NCBI GenBank assembly: GCA_945861345.1
Contig: CAMATX010000006.1
Span: 1-47,557, forward strand
DNA length: 47,557 nt
Source: Comamonas sp. lk
GTDB lineage: Bacteria; Pseudomonadota; Gammaproteobacteria; Burkholderiales; Burkholderiaceae_C
Reading direction: 5' to 3'
Shown: in pieces, positions 25,755 through 33,766 of the stretch
How positions within the stretch are numbered: position 1 is the first letter of the stretch
Layout of the letters: each line of letters begins with the position of its first letter
Translations under genes and position numbers: made by a program
The notes under the pieces: generated by a model
Seen by the model: only the letters and a program-made list of their open reading frames with translations
What the model was told of the DNA's origin: nothing
Databases searched by the model: none

Positions 25755-26672
25755 ATGCAAGTTTACAGTATGACCGGCTATGCCAGTGTGCAAAGTCAGG
25801 GCGCGCAGGCGGCGCAGGATGCGAGCCAAGCCGGTGCAGCCAACGTTCGGCTGGGACTTGAAATCCGCTCGGTCAACAGCCGCTTTCTGGACTTGTCGTT
25901 TCGCCTCCCGGATGATTTGCGCGCCTTTGAGCCACCACTGCGCGAACTGATCACCAAAGCCCTCAAGCGCGGCAAGGTGGAAGTGCGGGCTGTTTTCGAA
26001 ATCAGCCGCAGCCAGGGCGTGGCCGCACCCAACCCCGCGCTGCTAGAAAGCCTGCGCTTGGCGCAAGAACAAGTCACCCACTGGCTGCCCGGCGCAAAGG
26101 CGCTGAGCGTGGCCGATGTGCTGCGCCTGGCCGGCAACGATCAAGGCGGCCCGCAAGACTGGAGCGAACAGCTCATGCCCTTGGCCCGCGAAGCGGTACA
26201 GGCGCTTTTGGAGGCCCGGCGGCGCGAGGGCGAGCGCCTGGGCCACATGCTCTTAGACCATATCGAGCAACTACGCACGCTGGCCAGCCAGGCCACGCCG
26301 CTGGTGCCCCAAGTCGTGGAGCAGCAGCGCCTGCGTTTTATGGATAAGTGGAAAGAGGCCTTGGCACTGAGTGCGGGCAGCGTCAGCGCCGAAGCGGCCC
26401 AGGACCGGGCGCTGACCGAGGCCACCGCCTTTGCCATCCGCATAGACGTGGCCGAGGAAATCACCCGCCTGGGCGCACATCTTGACGAGCTCGCCCACCT
26501 GATCAACAAGGGCGGCGAGATGGGCAAACGCATGGATTTCCTCATCCAAGAGCTGCACCGCGAGGCGAACACCATGGGCTCCAAATCAGCCGCGCTGCCG
26601 CTCACCCGCATCTCAGTGGACATGAAGGTGCTGATCGAGCAAATGCGCGAGCAGGTCCAGAACATAGAATGA
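25755..26672 (+). CDS. yicC: YicC-family endoribonuclease
   Basis: A 305-residue YicC protein, a family shown in E. coli to act as an endoribonuclease. The N-terminal signature is MTGYAS, then [20 protein letters not shown] and REXXXKXXKRGKVEV; the C-terminal DUF1813-type end contains [23 protein letters not shown] and [22 protein letters not shown] chose the ATG at 25755 because AAGGA at 25743-25747 is a good ribosome site and homologues begin just before SMTGYA; the frame stays open back to a GTG at 25689. Gmk follows after 28 bp, a conserved pairing. The divergent kinase start lies 113 bp upstream. Confidence 0.92.
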   Translation: MQVYSMTGYASVQSQGAQAAQDASQAGAANVRLGLEIRSVNSRFLDLSFRLPDDLRAFEPPLRELITKALKRGKVEVRAVFEISRSQGVAAPNPALLESLRLAQEQVTHWLPGAKALSVADVLRLAGNDQGGPQDWSEQLMPLAREAVQALLEARRREGERLGHMLLDHIEQLRTLASQATPLVPQVVEQQRLRFMDKWKEALALSAGSVSAEAAQDRALTEATAFAIRIDVAEEITRLGAHLDELAHLINKGGEMGKRMDFLIQELHREANTMGSKSAALPLTRISVDMKVLIEQMREQVQNIE

Positions 26673-26700
26673 CCGGCCAACCAACGCCCTAGCCTGCCCT

Positions 26701-27321
26701 ATGGAGTACCCCGGAAACCTCTTCGTTGTTGCTGCCCCCAGCGGGGCGGGCAAGTCCAGCCTGGTGCGCGCGCTCCAGGAACTGGACTCGCATGTGCAGC
26801 CCTCGGTCTCGCATACCACGCGGGCGCCACGCGGCCAGGAAAAGCACGGGCGGGAGTACTTTTTCATCTCCGAACCCGAGTTTGACGCGATGGTACAGGC
26901 CGACGCCTTCGTCGAATGGGCCCATGTGCACCAGCACCGCTACGGCACCTCCAAGACCGCCATCGCCCAGCGCATGGCCCAGGGCGCGGACGTGATTTTG
27001 GAGATCGATTTCCAGGGCGCCATCCAAATCAAGAAGGCATTTGCCAATGCGGTGTGCATATTCATCCTGCCACCGAGCTGGGAGGAGCTGCGCGCCCGCC
27101 TGGAGCGACGGGGCGAGGACAGCGCCCAGACCATCGAATTGCGCATGAAAAACGCGGCTCTTGAGGTGGCGCAGGCCGCAAAATTCGACTTCGTTATAAT
27201 CAACGAGTTATTTGACCGCGCGCTTTTTGACCTCAAAGCGATTGTGCACGCGCAGCGGCTCAAGTTTGCCGCCCAGGCGCGCAGCCGGGCAGACACCTTC
27301 CAAGCGCTCAACATCCCCTAG
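26701..27321 (+). CDS. gmk: Guanylate kinase
   Basis: A 206-residue nucleoside monophosphate kinase that converts GMP to GDP with ATP, feeding GTP and (p)ppGpp pools. The P-loop APSGAGKSS lies at residues 12-20. The GMP-binding part has [21 protein letters not shown] and [29 protein letters not shown] and [18 protein letters not shown] form the rest of the core and the lid. The length is normal. The ATG at 26701 has only a weak ribosome site, so translation may depend on yicC, 28 bp upstream. RpoZ follows after 17 bp. Confidence 0.96.
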   Translation: MEYPGNLFVVAAPSGAGKSSLVRALQELDSHVQPSVSHTTRAPRGQEKHGREYFFISEPEFDAMVQADAFVEWAHVHQHRYGTSKTAIAQRMAQGADVILEIDFQGAIQIKKAFANAVCIFILPPSWEELRARLERRGEDSAQTIELRMKNAALEVAQAAKFDFVIINELFDRALFDLKAIVHAQRLKFAAQARSRADTFQALNIP

Positions 27322-27338
27322 TTTTTCCGGAGAATTTC

Positions 27339-27542
27339 ATGGCCCGTATCACCGTCGAAGACTGCCTGGAGCAGATCCCCAACCGTTTCCAACTGGTGCT
27401 GGCCGCCACCTACCGTGCGCGCATGCTCAGCCAAGGCCACACACCCAAGATTGAGAGCAAGAACAAGCCCGGCGTGACCGCGCTGCGCGAGATTGCAGCA
27501 GGCAAAGTTGGTATCGAGATGCTCAAGAAAGTGCCGCTCTGA
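27339..27542 (+). CDS. rpoZ: RNA polymerase omega subunit
   Basis: A 67-residue omega subunit that helps fold and hold the beta' subunit. The sequence [20 protein letters not shown], then [11 protein letters not shown] and [16 protein letters not shown], is the textbook RpoZ pattern. A CGGAG ribosome site lies 7 bp before the ATG. It ends the yicC-gmk-rpoZ operon at a strong terminator. In most betaproteobacteria spoT/relA follows rpoZ; here it does not, and a convergent acyl-CoA operon begins instead. Confidence 0.96.
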   Translation: MARITVEDCLEQIPNRFQLVLAATYRARMLSQGHTPKIESKNKPGVTALREIAAGKVGIEMLKKVPL

Positions 27543-27557
27543 AGCGCTTTCGCCCAC

Positions 27558-27585
27558 AAAAAAAGGCCCCGAGGGGCCTTTTTTT
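27558..27585. terminator. Intrinsic terminator after rpoZ, shared with the convergent acyl-CoA operon
   Basis: A GC stem GGCCC/GGGCC with a CGAG tetraloop (27565-27578), preceded by seven A and followed by seven T. It is symmetrical, so it can end the rpoZ transcript on the plus strand and the acyl-CoA operon, whose last stop is at 27610, on the minus strand. Confidence 0.92.
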
Positions 27586-27609
27586 ACGCCTGTCTGTAGC
27601 GCGGCACCA

Positions 27610-28107
27610 TCAAGAGACGATGTAGGCTGCGCAACCCGTGGAAAGCAAAGTGCCGTCTGGGCCACAAAACTCCATGCGCGTGGAGGCCACCCGCGAGCCC
27701 AGGCGCAAGACCTCGGCGCGCAAATCGAAATATTCGCCAATGCCGGGGCGCAAATAGTCAATCCGCAGGTCGATGGTGCCCAGATTGGCAAAGCGGCGCA
27801 GACGCTGGCCGGGCGCCTCGTCCATATGGCGGGCGCCGATAGCGGCCATCACGGCCAGACCGCCCATGGCGTCCAAGCCGGCGCTGATCACGCCGCCATG
27901 GATGCGGTTGTAGGCAAAGTGGCCCACCAAGTCGGGTTTCATCTGGATGCGGGCGCAGGCCAGGCTGGGGCCGATCGCAGTAATTTCCAAACCGAGTACC
28001 CGGTTGAAGGAGATCATTTCCTCAAATATTTTTTTCAGACCGCTGACGAATTCAGCTTCGAAAACAACGGGCGAGACAGGTGCTGGGGGTTCGGCGGGGG
28101 CATTCAT
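27610..28107 (-). CDS. Hotdog-fold thioesterase (PaaI-like)
   Basis: A 165-residue single hotdog domain. The core RIHGGVISAGLDAMGGLAVM carries the HGG motif and the long central helix, followed by NLGTIDLRIDYLRPG on a beta strand, both typical of acyl-CoA thioesterases of the PaaI/YbgC-like superfamily. It should hydrolyse an acyl- or aryl-CoA; the substrate is unknown. Last gene of the minus-strand operon that also encodes an acyl-CoA dehydrogenase, a crotonase-fold enzyme and a larger thioesterase, 17 bp downstream of the crotonase gene. Confidence 0.85.
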   Translation of the reverse strand: MNAPAEPPAPVSPVVFEAEFVSGLKKIFEEMISFNRVLGLEITAIGPSLACARIQMKPDLVGHFAYNRIHGGVISAGLDAMGGLAVMAAIGARHMDEAPGQRLRRFANLGTIDLRIDYLRPGIGEYFDLRAEVLRLGSRVASTRMEFCGPDGTLLSTGCAAYIVS

Positions 28108-28124
28108 AAGCAGATTTTCAGACT

Positions 28125-28898
28125 TTACAGCTTGGCAAAGTCGGGTTTGCGCTTTTCCAGGAAGGCCGAGAACGCTTCTTTGGAATGCGGGCTTTGCAGC
28201 AAACGCGCAAATGCGGCGCCCTCTTCGTCCATTTGCGCGAGCAGCGCAGGCGCTTGGCCTTGCTTCATCAGGCGCTTGGTTTGCATGAGCGCGGGCAGCG
28301 GCTTGGCGGCCAGTTTGAGTGCCTGCCGGCGCGCCAATGCGCTGACCTCGGAGGGCGGCACGATGCGGTTAACTAGCCCCATCTCCAGCGCTGCCTCGAC
28401 CATGATCGGCTCGCCCAGCAGCAAGGCCTCGGCTGCGCGGTGGTAGCCCATTAACTGGGGCGCCAGCAGGCTGGACGCGGCTTCGGCGCACAGGCCCAGA
28501 TTGACAAAAGGCATAGAAAACGCCGCGTTGTCGCCCGCATAGACCAAGTCGCAGTGAAACAACATGGTGGTGCCCACGCCCACGGCCGGTCCGCAGACGG
28601 CGCCAATCAAGGGCTTGGGAAAGGTCACCAGACCGCGCAAAAAGCGCGTCACCTGCGCATGGGCCGAGTCAATAGAAGGGGCGCGCTGCAAAAAGTCGGC
28701 GATGTCATTGCCGGCGCTAAAAATCGTCTCATGGCCTTGCAGCACCAGCGCGTGGACCGATGGATCGTCGGCAGCGGCCAGCATGGCGTCAGCGCACAGC
28801 CCATACATCTCCTGGGTAAAGGCGTTTTTCTTGTCCACCCGGTTCAGGGTCAGGGTCATGACGCCCTCGGAGCTGTCTTGCAATACGTCGTGGTTCAT
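28125..28898 (-). CDS. Enoyl-CoA hydratase/isomerase family protein, isomerase-like active site
   Basis: A 257-residue crotonase-fold enzyme. The CoA-binding oxyanion loops are FSAGNDIADF and CGPAVGVGTTMLFHCDLVYAG. At the two positions where enoyl-CoA hydratases have catalytic glutamates, this protein has Thr (VGVGTT) and Phe (MPFVNLG). A Glu appears a few residues later in LGLCAEAASS, as in the ECI2/Eci1 type of delta3,delta2-enoyl-CoA isomerase. I therefore favour shifting of double bonds in unsaturated acyl-CoA over hydration. The gene lies between two thioesterase genes of the acyl-CoA operon. Confidence 0.85.
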   Translation of the reverse strand: MNHDVLQDSSEGVMTLTLNRVDKKNAFTQEMYGLCADAMLAAADDPSVHALVLQGHETIFSAGNDIADFLQRAPSIDSAHAQVTRFLRGLVTFPKPLIGAVCGPAVGVGTTMLFHCDLVYAGDNAAFSMPFVNLGLCAEAASSLLAPQLMGYHRAAEALLLGEPIMVEAALEMGLVNRIVPPSEVSALARRQALKLAAKPLPALMQTKRLMKQGQAPALLAQMDEEGAAFARLLQSPHSKEAFSAFLEKRKPDFAKL

Positions 28899-28928
28899 AG
28901 TGGGGGCGGGGGTGGATGCCGATACGGC

Positions 28929-29768
28929 TTATTCTTTGAAGTACACCAATTGGTGCGTGGTGACCAGCGGTACGCCGGCCTCGCTCCAGAGGCAGCCGCT
29001 TTGGTCAAAAAATCCATTGCGAAACACCTGGCCACGGGCCTGCGCCAGCACATAGCCGCCGCCCACCTGGGCCAACTGCGCGGCGTCGGCATGGAAATAC
29101 ACCGTCATGGACACCGTGCCCGCCGGCACATGGCGCGGGCGGCGCAGCCAGACGCGGGGGTAAAAAATATCGGCAACAGCGGCCAAGCCTGCAAAGTCCA
29201 TGGCCCGACCGGCGCTGTCGCGCACCCACAGCTGGCTCAGACTGGCCGTCTCGGGCGGTAGGCTGTTGGGCTGTCCGTCCCAGACCTGGGGCATAGCGCC
29301 GTCCATGGCGCGCATTTCGTAGCGGGAAAACCATTCCACCGCACGCGGCATCTGCACCACAGGCACCTGGTGCGGCGGGGCGACAGCCGGCATGGGCATG
29401 TCGTTCATGGCAAAGGTTTCGCGCCGCGCCGCTGTCAGCGCCGTGCCCGTGAGCACACAGGCCGTGCTGCCGTCGGCTTGCGCCTGGGTAATCTCAAACA
29501 CCCAGTGCTGCGTGGAGCGTTTGGTGCGGGCCGCACGCAAATGCAGCACATACGGCCCCAAGGCAATACCGGCCACATAGTTGACTGTGAGCGAGAGCGG
29601 CTGACCCAGACATTGGGCATGATCGGTGATGGCGCGCACCACCGTCGCCGCAGTGATGCCGCCAAAGGGTCCGACCATATTGGCCCACGCTGGTGTGGCC
29701 GCGCCCAGCAAACTGCCGTCCGCCTGGGCGCTCAGTTGCAGCGCCGCATCAAAGGGATGCAAGGACAT
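28929..29768 (-). CDS. Acyl-CoA thioesterase, double hotdog (TesB-like)
   Basis: A 279-residue protein with two hotdog halves, resembling the 4HBT_3/TesB-like thioesterase group. The first half holds GATPAWANMVGPFGGITAATV and SLTVNYVAGIALGPYVLH. The second half holds the DSAGRAMDFAGLAAVADIFYPR block and VSMTVYFHADAAQLA. No signal peptide is visible, so it should act in the cytoplasm on medium or long acyl-CoA. It is the third enzyme gene of the TetR-led operon, 15 bp after the DUF2147 gene and 30 bp before the crotonase gene. The substrate is not determined. Confidence 0.82.
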   Translation of the reverse strand: MSLHPFDAALQLSAQADGSLLGAATPAWANMVGPFGGITAATVVRAITDHAQCLGQPLSLTVNYVAGIALGPYVLHLRAARTKRSTQHWVFEITQAQADGSTACVLTGTALTAARRETFAMNDMPMPAVAPPHQVPVVQMPRAVEWFSRYEMRAMDGAMPQVWDGQPNSLPPETASLSQLWVRDSAGRAMDFAGLAAVADIFYPRVWLRRPRHVPAGTVSMTVYFHADAAQLAQVGGGYVLAQARGQVFRNGFFDQSGCLWSEAGVPLVTTHQLVYFKE

Positions 29769-29783
29769 GAATACCTTCTCGTT

Positions 29784-30227
29784 TTACTCAACCCGAACCC
29801 AGGTCTGGGTGCGGCCCAGCATAGGTGTTCCGACATAGCCGCGCACCTGCAATTTTTTGCCGGCTTCGGTAGGGGTCAATAACAGGCGGTAATTGGTGCC
29901 GTTGTTCGGGTCGAGAATGTACCCGCCTTCCCACACGTCTTTACCTTCGGCTTTTTTGCCGCCACGGATGATTTCCATACCAATTTTTGGCTTGCCTTTG
30001 CGGTCATCGCTGCACTTCTCGCAATTGGGTTCCGGATCGGCCACAGCTTCCAGGCCGCGCACGACCACGCCTGAGAGATCACCCGCCGCATTGGCAGTGA
30101 TGCGCACCTCGGCTTTGGGTTTGCCAGTTTTGTCATCAATGGTGTTCCATAAGCCGATGGGCGTCATCTGCGCCATGGCGTTGGTGCCCAAAGCCAGGAG
30201 GAATGCGGCTACTGTTAGTTTTTTCAT
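29784..30227 (-). CDS. DUF2147 periplasmic protein
   Basis: A 147-residue secreted protein. The signal peptide MKKLTVAAFLLALGTNAMAQ should be cut after Ala19. The mature part matches DUF2147: GLWNTIDDKTGKPKAEVRI, a central Cys pair in NCEKCSDDRKGKP, GMEIIRGGKK, and a GYILDPNNGTNYRLLL then LQVRGYVGTPMLGRTQTWVR end. The fold is a small beta-barrel, and molecular function is unknown for the family. Its place inside an acyl-CoA catabolic operon, 40 bp after the acyl-CoA dehydrogenase gene, is seen in related genomes (from memory) but does not reveal a role. Confidence 0.88.
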   Translation of the reverse strand: MKKLTVAAFLLALGTNAMAQMTPIGLWNTIDDKTGKPKAEVRITANAAGDLSGVVVRGLEAVADPEPNCEKCSDDRKGKPKIGMEIIRGGKKAEGKDVWEGGYILDPNNGTNYRLLLTPTEAGKKLQVRGYVGTPMLGRTQTWVRVE

Positions 30228-30267
30228 ATCTGTCTCTTTCTAGTGGATCAGTGGATGGGGGAATCTA

Positions 30268-32064
30268 TCAGGCCAGCGCAGCCTCGGTGTCCATCAGCAC
30301 GCTGCTGCCCTGGCGGGCGGTTTGCATCAGGCTGGTGGTTTCGGGAAAGAGCTTGGCAAAGTAAAAGCGCGCCGTCTGCAATTTTGCCTGGTAGAAGGGA
30401 TCGGTGTTGCCAGCGGCAATCTCACGCAAAGCCACTTGCGCCATGCGCGCCCAGAAGTAGCCAAACACCCAGTGACCGGCCACGCGCAGGTAGTCCACCG
30501 CTGCGGCGCCGACCTCGTCGGGGTTTTGCATGCCTTTCATGGCGATGTCCATAGTGAACTGCGTCATTTGCTGGCCCAACTCGGCCACGGGGGTGATGAA
30601 AGGTTTCATGGCCTCGTTGCTGGCCTCGGCTTGGGCCAGGTCCATGACCAATTTGCCGAATTTGCGCAGTGTGGCGCCGTTGTTGCCCAAAATCTTGCGG
30701 CCCAACAGGTCTAAAGACTGGATGGTGTTGGTGCCTTCGTAAATCATGTTGATGCGGGCATCGCGCACATATTGCTCCATGCCCCATTCCTTGATAAAGC
30801 CGTGGCCGCCAAACACCTGCAGGCAGCCCGAGGTGGCAATCCAGCCGTTGTCGGTGATAAAAGCTTTCACGATGGGGGTGAGCAGGGCCAGCATTTCGCC
30901 GGCGTCTTTGCGCACCTGTTCGTCGGGGTGAGAGTGCTCTTTTTGCAAGAGCATGGTTCCAAAGGCCTGCAGGGCGCGGCCGCCCTCAGCATAGGCTTTG
31001 GCAGTCAGCAGCATTTTGCGCACATCCGGGTGCACGATGATGGGGTCGGCGGCCTTGTCCTTGGCCTTGGTACCCGAGAGCGAGCGCATCTGGATGCGGT
31101 CCTTGGCGTAGGCCAGGGCGTTTTGGTAGGCCACCTCGGTCAGGCCCAGCGACTGGTTGCCCACGCCCAGGCGGGCGGCATTCATCATGACAAACATGCC
31201 GTTCATGCCTTTGTTGGGCGCGCCCACCAGGGTGCCAACGGCGCCGTCCAGCACCATTTGGCAGGTAGCGCTGCCCTTGATGCCCATCTTGTGCTCCAGG
31301 CCGCCGCAGTAAATGCCATTGCGCTCGCCCAGGCTGCCATCGGCATTGACCAGGAACTTGGGCACGATAAACAGGCTCACCCCTTTGATACCGGGGGGCG
31401 CATCGCTCAGGCGGGCCAGCACCAGGTGCACGATGTTCTCGGCCATGTCATGCTCGCCGGCGCTGATAAAGATTTTGTTGCCAGTGATGCGGTAGCTGCC
31501 GTCGGGCTGCGCTTCGGCGCGTGTGCGCATCAAGCCCAGGTCGGTGCCGCAGTGCGGCTCGGTCAGGCACATCGTGCCGGTCCACTGGCCACTGACCATT
31601 TTTTCCAGGTAGATGGCTTTTTGCGTATCGGTGCCGTGCGTCGCCAAAGAGGCATAGGCGCCGTGCGTCAGGCCGGGGTACATGGTCCAGGCCTGGTTGG
31701 CGCTGTTGAGCATTTCATAAAAGAATTGATTCACCACCAACGGCAAGCCCTGTCCGCCGTAGGCCGGGTCGCTGGACAGCGCCGGCCAGCCGCCGGCGAC
31801 GTATTGCGCATAAGCCTCTTTAAAGCCTTTGGGCGTGGTCACTTTGTGGCTGACTGGGTCGAGGTGGCAGCCCTCCTCATCGCCGCTCATATTGAGCGGG
31901 AACAGCACCTCGGAGGCGAACTTTCCGCCCTCTTCGAGCACGGCGTTGATGGTCTCCACATCCAAATCGGCATGCGCGGGCAGGGTCTGGAGTTCATCGA
32001 CAACGTGCAGCAACTCGTGCATCACAAACTGCATGTCGCGCAAGGGCGGGGTGTAGCTGGGCAT
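30268..32064 (-). CDS. Acyl-CoA dehydrogenase, large DmdC-like type
   Basis: A 598-residue flavin-dependent acyl-CoA dehydrogenase with the extra C-terminal domain of the DmdC/3-methylmercaptopropionyl-CoA dehydrogenase-like group. Visible landmarks are the N-terminal MPSYTPPLRDMQFVMHELL, the FAD/substrate stretch TMCLTEPHCGTDLGLMRT, HKMGIKGSATCQMVLDGAVG, and the catalytic base Glu443 in MIYEGTNTIQS. The enzyme introduces the alpha-beta double bond in acyl-CoA and passes electrons to ETF. AGGAG lies 8 bp before the ATG. It lies 71 bp after the TetR gene, which probably controls it. Many homologues annotated as DmdC are general fatty acyl-CoA dehydrogenases, so the substrate is open. Confidence 0.93.
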   Translation of the reverse strand: MPSYTPPLRDMQFVMHELLHVVDELQTLPAHADLDVETINAVLEEGGKFASEVLFPLNMSGDEEGCHLDPVSHKVTTPKGFKEAYAQYVAGGWPALSSDPAYGGQGLPLVVNQFFYEMLNSANQAWTMYPGLTHGAYASLATHGTDTQKAIYLEKMVSGQWTGTMCLTEPHCGTDLGLMRTRAEAQPDGSYRITGNKIFISAGEHDMAENIVHLVLARLSDAPPGIKGVSLFIVPKFLVNADGSLGERNGIYCGGLEHKMGIKGSATCQMVLDGAVGTLVGAPNKGMNGMFVMMNAARLGVGNQSLGLTEVAYQNALAYAKDRIQMRSLSGTKAKDKAADPIIVHPDVRKMLLTAKAYAEGGRALQAFGTMLLQKEHSHPDEQVRKDAGEMLALLTPIVKAFITDNGWIATSGCLQVFGGHGFIKEWGMEQYVRDARINMIYEGTNTIQSLDLLGRKILGNNGATLRKFGKLVMDLAQAEASNEAMKPFITPVAELGQQMTQFTMDIAMKGMQNPDEVGAAAVDYLRVAGHWVFGYFWARMAQVALREIAAGNTDPFYQAKLQTARFYFAKLFPETTSLMQTARQGSSVLMDTEAALA

Positions 32065-32135
32065 GGGGATAACTCCTGTTAAAAATCAAATACGGATAAC
32101 GGTTCGGGCGGGGTGGTGCAGAGGCAAGCTGTGGC

Positions 32136-32804
32136 CTAGTGGCTTGCGCCCCGGACCGTGTTGCGCTCCAAAATACTGTCAAACCCCCGGTTGGCGCGCG
32201 CCAGCGATTCGGGTTTTTGCAAAAAGCGCGCCTCGTAATGCAGCGCCAGAATCAGACCGTGGATCTCAAAAGCGATTTGCGCCGGGTCAGCCTGCACCTG
32301 CAGGTGACCGCATTCCTGCGACTGCACCACGGCGCGGTAAAAGGCCTGCTGCCACTTTTGCACCGAGTCGGCCAAGGCGTCGCGCACCGGGCCAGGGCGG
32401 TCGTCAAACTCCACGGCGCCGCTGATGAAGATGCAACCAGACTGAATTTCGACGGCGACGCGCTTCATCCAGTTATCAAACAAGGCGCGCAGGCGCGGCA
32501 GGCCACGCGGCTGGAGCAAAGCGGGGTAAAAAATCTCTTGTTCAAAGCGCACGAAATACTCGCCAATCACCGAAATCTGCAGCTCCTCGCGCGAGCCAAA
32601 GTGGGCGAACACGCCCGATTTACTCATGTGCATCACTTCGGCAAGCAGGCCGATGCTCAGGCCTTCGAGGCCCAATCGCGTGCTCAGGCTGACAGCTGCC
32701 TCGACGATGGCCTGCTTGGTTTGCTGGCCTTTGTGCATGGCGCGGCTCAAAGGCTTGGCCGATTCGCTATCCACAGGGGGCGCTTGCAGGGCGGAAACAG
32801 ACAT
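32136..32804 (-). CDS. TetR/AcrR-family transcriptional regulator of the acyl-CoA operon
   Basis: A 222-residue TetR-type repressor. The helix-turn-helix spans about residues 28-72, with TKQAIVEAAVSLSTRLGLEGLSIGLLAEVMHMSKSGVFAHFGSREEL split over its three helices. The C-terminal ligand domain has RLRALFDNWMKRV and GCIFISGAVEFDDRPGPVRDAL, as in regulators that bind acyl-CoA or similar ligands. The gene is first in the acyl-CoA operon. A near-perfect palindrome lies 11-34 bp before its ATG, suggesting autoregulation and control of the genes downstream. SlmA, a TetR relative often found near argB, was considered but does not fit the sequence. Confidence 0.9.
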   Translation of the reverse strand: MSVSALQAPPVDSESAKPLSRAMHKGQQTKQAIVEAAVSLSTRLGLEGLSIGLLAEVMHMSKSGVFAHFGSREELQISVIGEYFVRFEQEIFYPALLQPRGLPRLRALFDNWMKRVAVEIQSGCIFISGAVEFDDRPGPVRDALADSVQKWQQAFYRAVVQSQECGHLQVQADPAQIAFEIHGLILALHYEARFLQKPESLARANRGFDSILERNTVRGASH

Positions 32805-32814
32805 AGGACGGTGT

Positions 32815-32838
32815 AAAAAAGTACGACCGTGCTATTTT
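32815..32838. promoter_or_regulatory. Candidate operator for the TetR regulator
   Basis: Arms AAAAAAGTACG (32815-32825) and CGTGCTATTTT (32828-32838) flank a 2-bp centre and match as an inverted repeat with two mismatches; the core is AGTACG-AC-CGTGCT. Size, symmetry and position 11 bp before the TetR start fit a TetR dimer-of-dimers site. No experimental support is available from the sequence. Confidence 0.5.
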
Positions 32839-32873
32839 GCACTATTTGCAACCACCCAAGAACCGTCAGGGTC

Positions 32874-33755
32874 TTAGGAGGAGCGAATCATGGTGCCAAA
32901 AGCCTGCTCGGTCAGGATTTCGAGCAACAGCACGTGTGCCACCCGACCGTCAATGATGTGCACCGCTTTGACCCCGCTTTTGGCAGCGTCCAGGGCGCCA
33001 CTGATTTTGGGCAGCATGCCGCCAGAGATCGTACCGTCGGCAAACAAGGCGTCAATCTGGCGGGCGCTGAGCTCAGTGAGTAACTCGCCGTCTTTGTTGA
33101 GCACGCCGGTGATGTTGGTCAGCATCATCAGCTTTTCGGCTTGCAGCACCGTGGCCAGCTTGGCAGCTACCACGTCGGCGTTGATGTTGTAGCTCTCGTT
33201 GTCCTCGCCAAAACCGATGGGGCTGATGACGGGGATGAACTCATCGTCCTGCAAAGCTTTGACCACGCTGGGGTCGATGCTGACGATGTCGCCCACCTGG
33301 CCGATGTCGTACTCGATCTGCGGGTCCTTGTTATCGACCATTTTGAGCTTTCGAGCGCGGATCATTGCACCATCGCGCCCGGTCAGGCCCACCGCCTTGC
33401 CGCCGGCCTGGTTGATCAGGCCCACGATGTCTTGCTGCACCTCGCCGCCGAGCACCCATTGCACCACCTCCATGGTCTCGGCGTCGGTGACGCGCATACC
33501 CTGGATAAACGAGCCGGTTTTGCCAAGGCGTTTGAGGGCATTTTCGATTTGCGGCCCGCCGCCGTGCACCACCACCGGCTTGATACCCACCAGCTTGAGC
33601 AGCACCACATCCTGGGCAAATGCGGCCTGCAAGGCCGGGTCGGTCATGGCATTGCCACCGTATTTGATGACCATGGTTTTGCCGTGGTACTTGCGAATGT
33701 AAGGCAAAGCCTGGGCCAGGATGTCGGCCTTGTCTTGGAAGGAAGGAATGGGCAT
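32874..33755 (-). CDS. argB: Acetylglutamate kinase
   Basis: A 293-residue enzyme of arginine synthesis that phosphorylates N-acetyl-L-glutamate with ATP. The start of the amino-acid-kinase fold is seen in [12 protein letters not shown], the glycine loop in [12 protein letters not shown], substrate binding in [17 protein letters not shown] and the ATP site in [19 protein letters not shown] chose the ATG at 33755; an upstream TTG at 33770 would add five residues and overlap the epimerase/dehydratase stop. It follows the WbpM-like gene within 11 bp on the same strand, an unusual link between arginine synthesis and polysaccharide genes. It is 69 bp upstream of the TetR gene. Confidence 0.95.
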   Translation of the reverse strand: MPIPSFQDKADILAQALPYIRKYHGKTMVIKYGGNAMTDPALQAAFAQDVVLLKLVGIKPVVVHGGGPQIENALKRLGKTGSFIQGMRVTDAETMEVVQWVLGGEVQQDIVGLINQAGGKAVGLTGRDGAMIRARKLKMVDNKDPQIEYDIGQVGDIVSIDPSVVKALQDDEFIPVISPIGFGEDNESYNINADVVAAKLATVLQAEKLMMLTNITGVLNKDGELLTELSARQIDALFADGTISGGMLPKISGALDAAKSGVKAVHIIDGRVAHVLLLEILTEQAFGTMIRSS

Positions 33756-33766
33756 GGCAGCGAGAT

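Noticed and set aside
30772-32082. A 436-codon open frame on the plus strand
   Set aside because: It is antisense to the well-supported acyl-CoA dehydrogenase gene, is rich in His/Gly/Gln/Ala as expected for an antisense frame of GC-rich DNA, and matches no known family.
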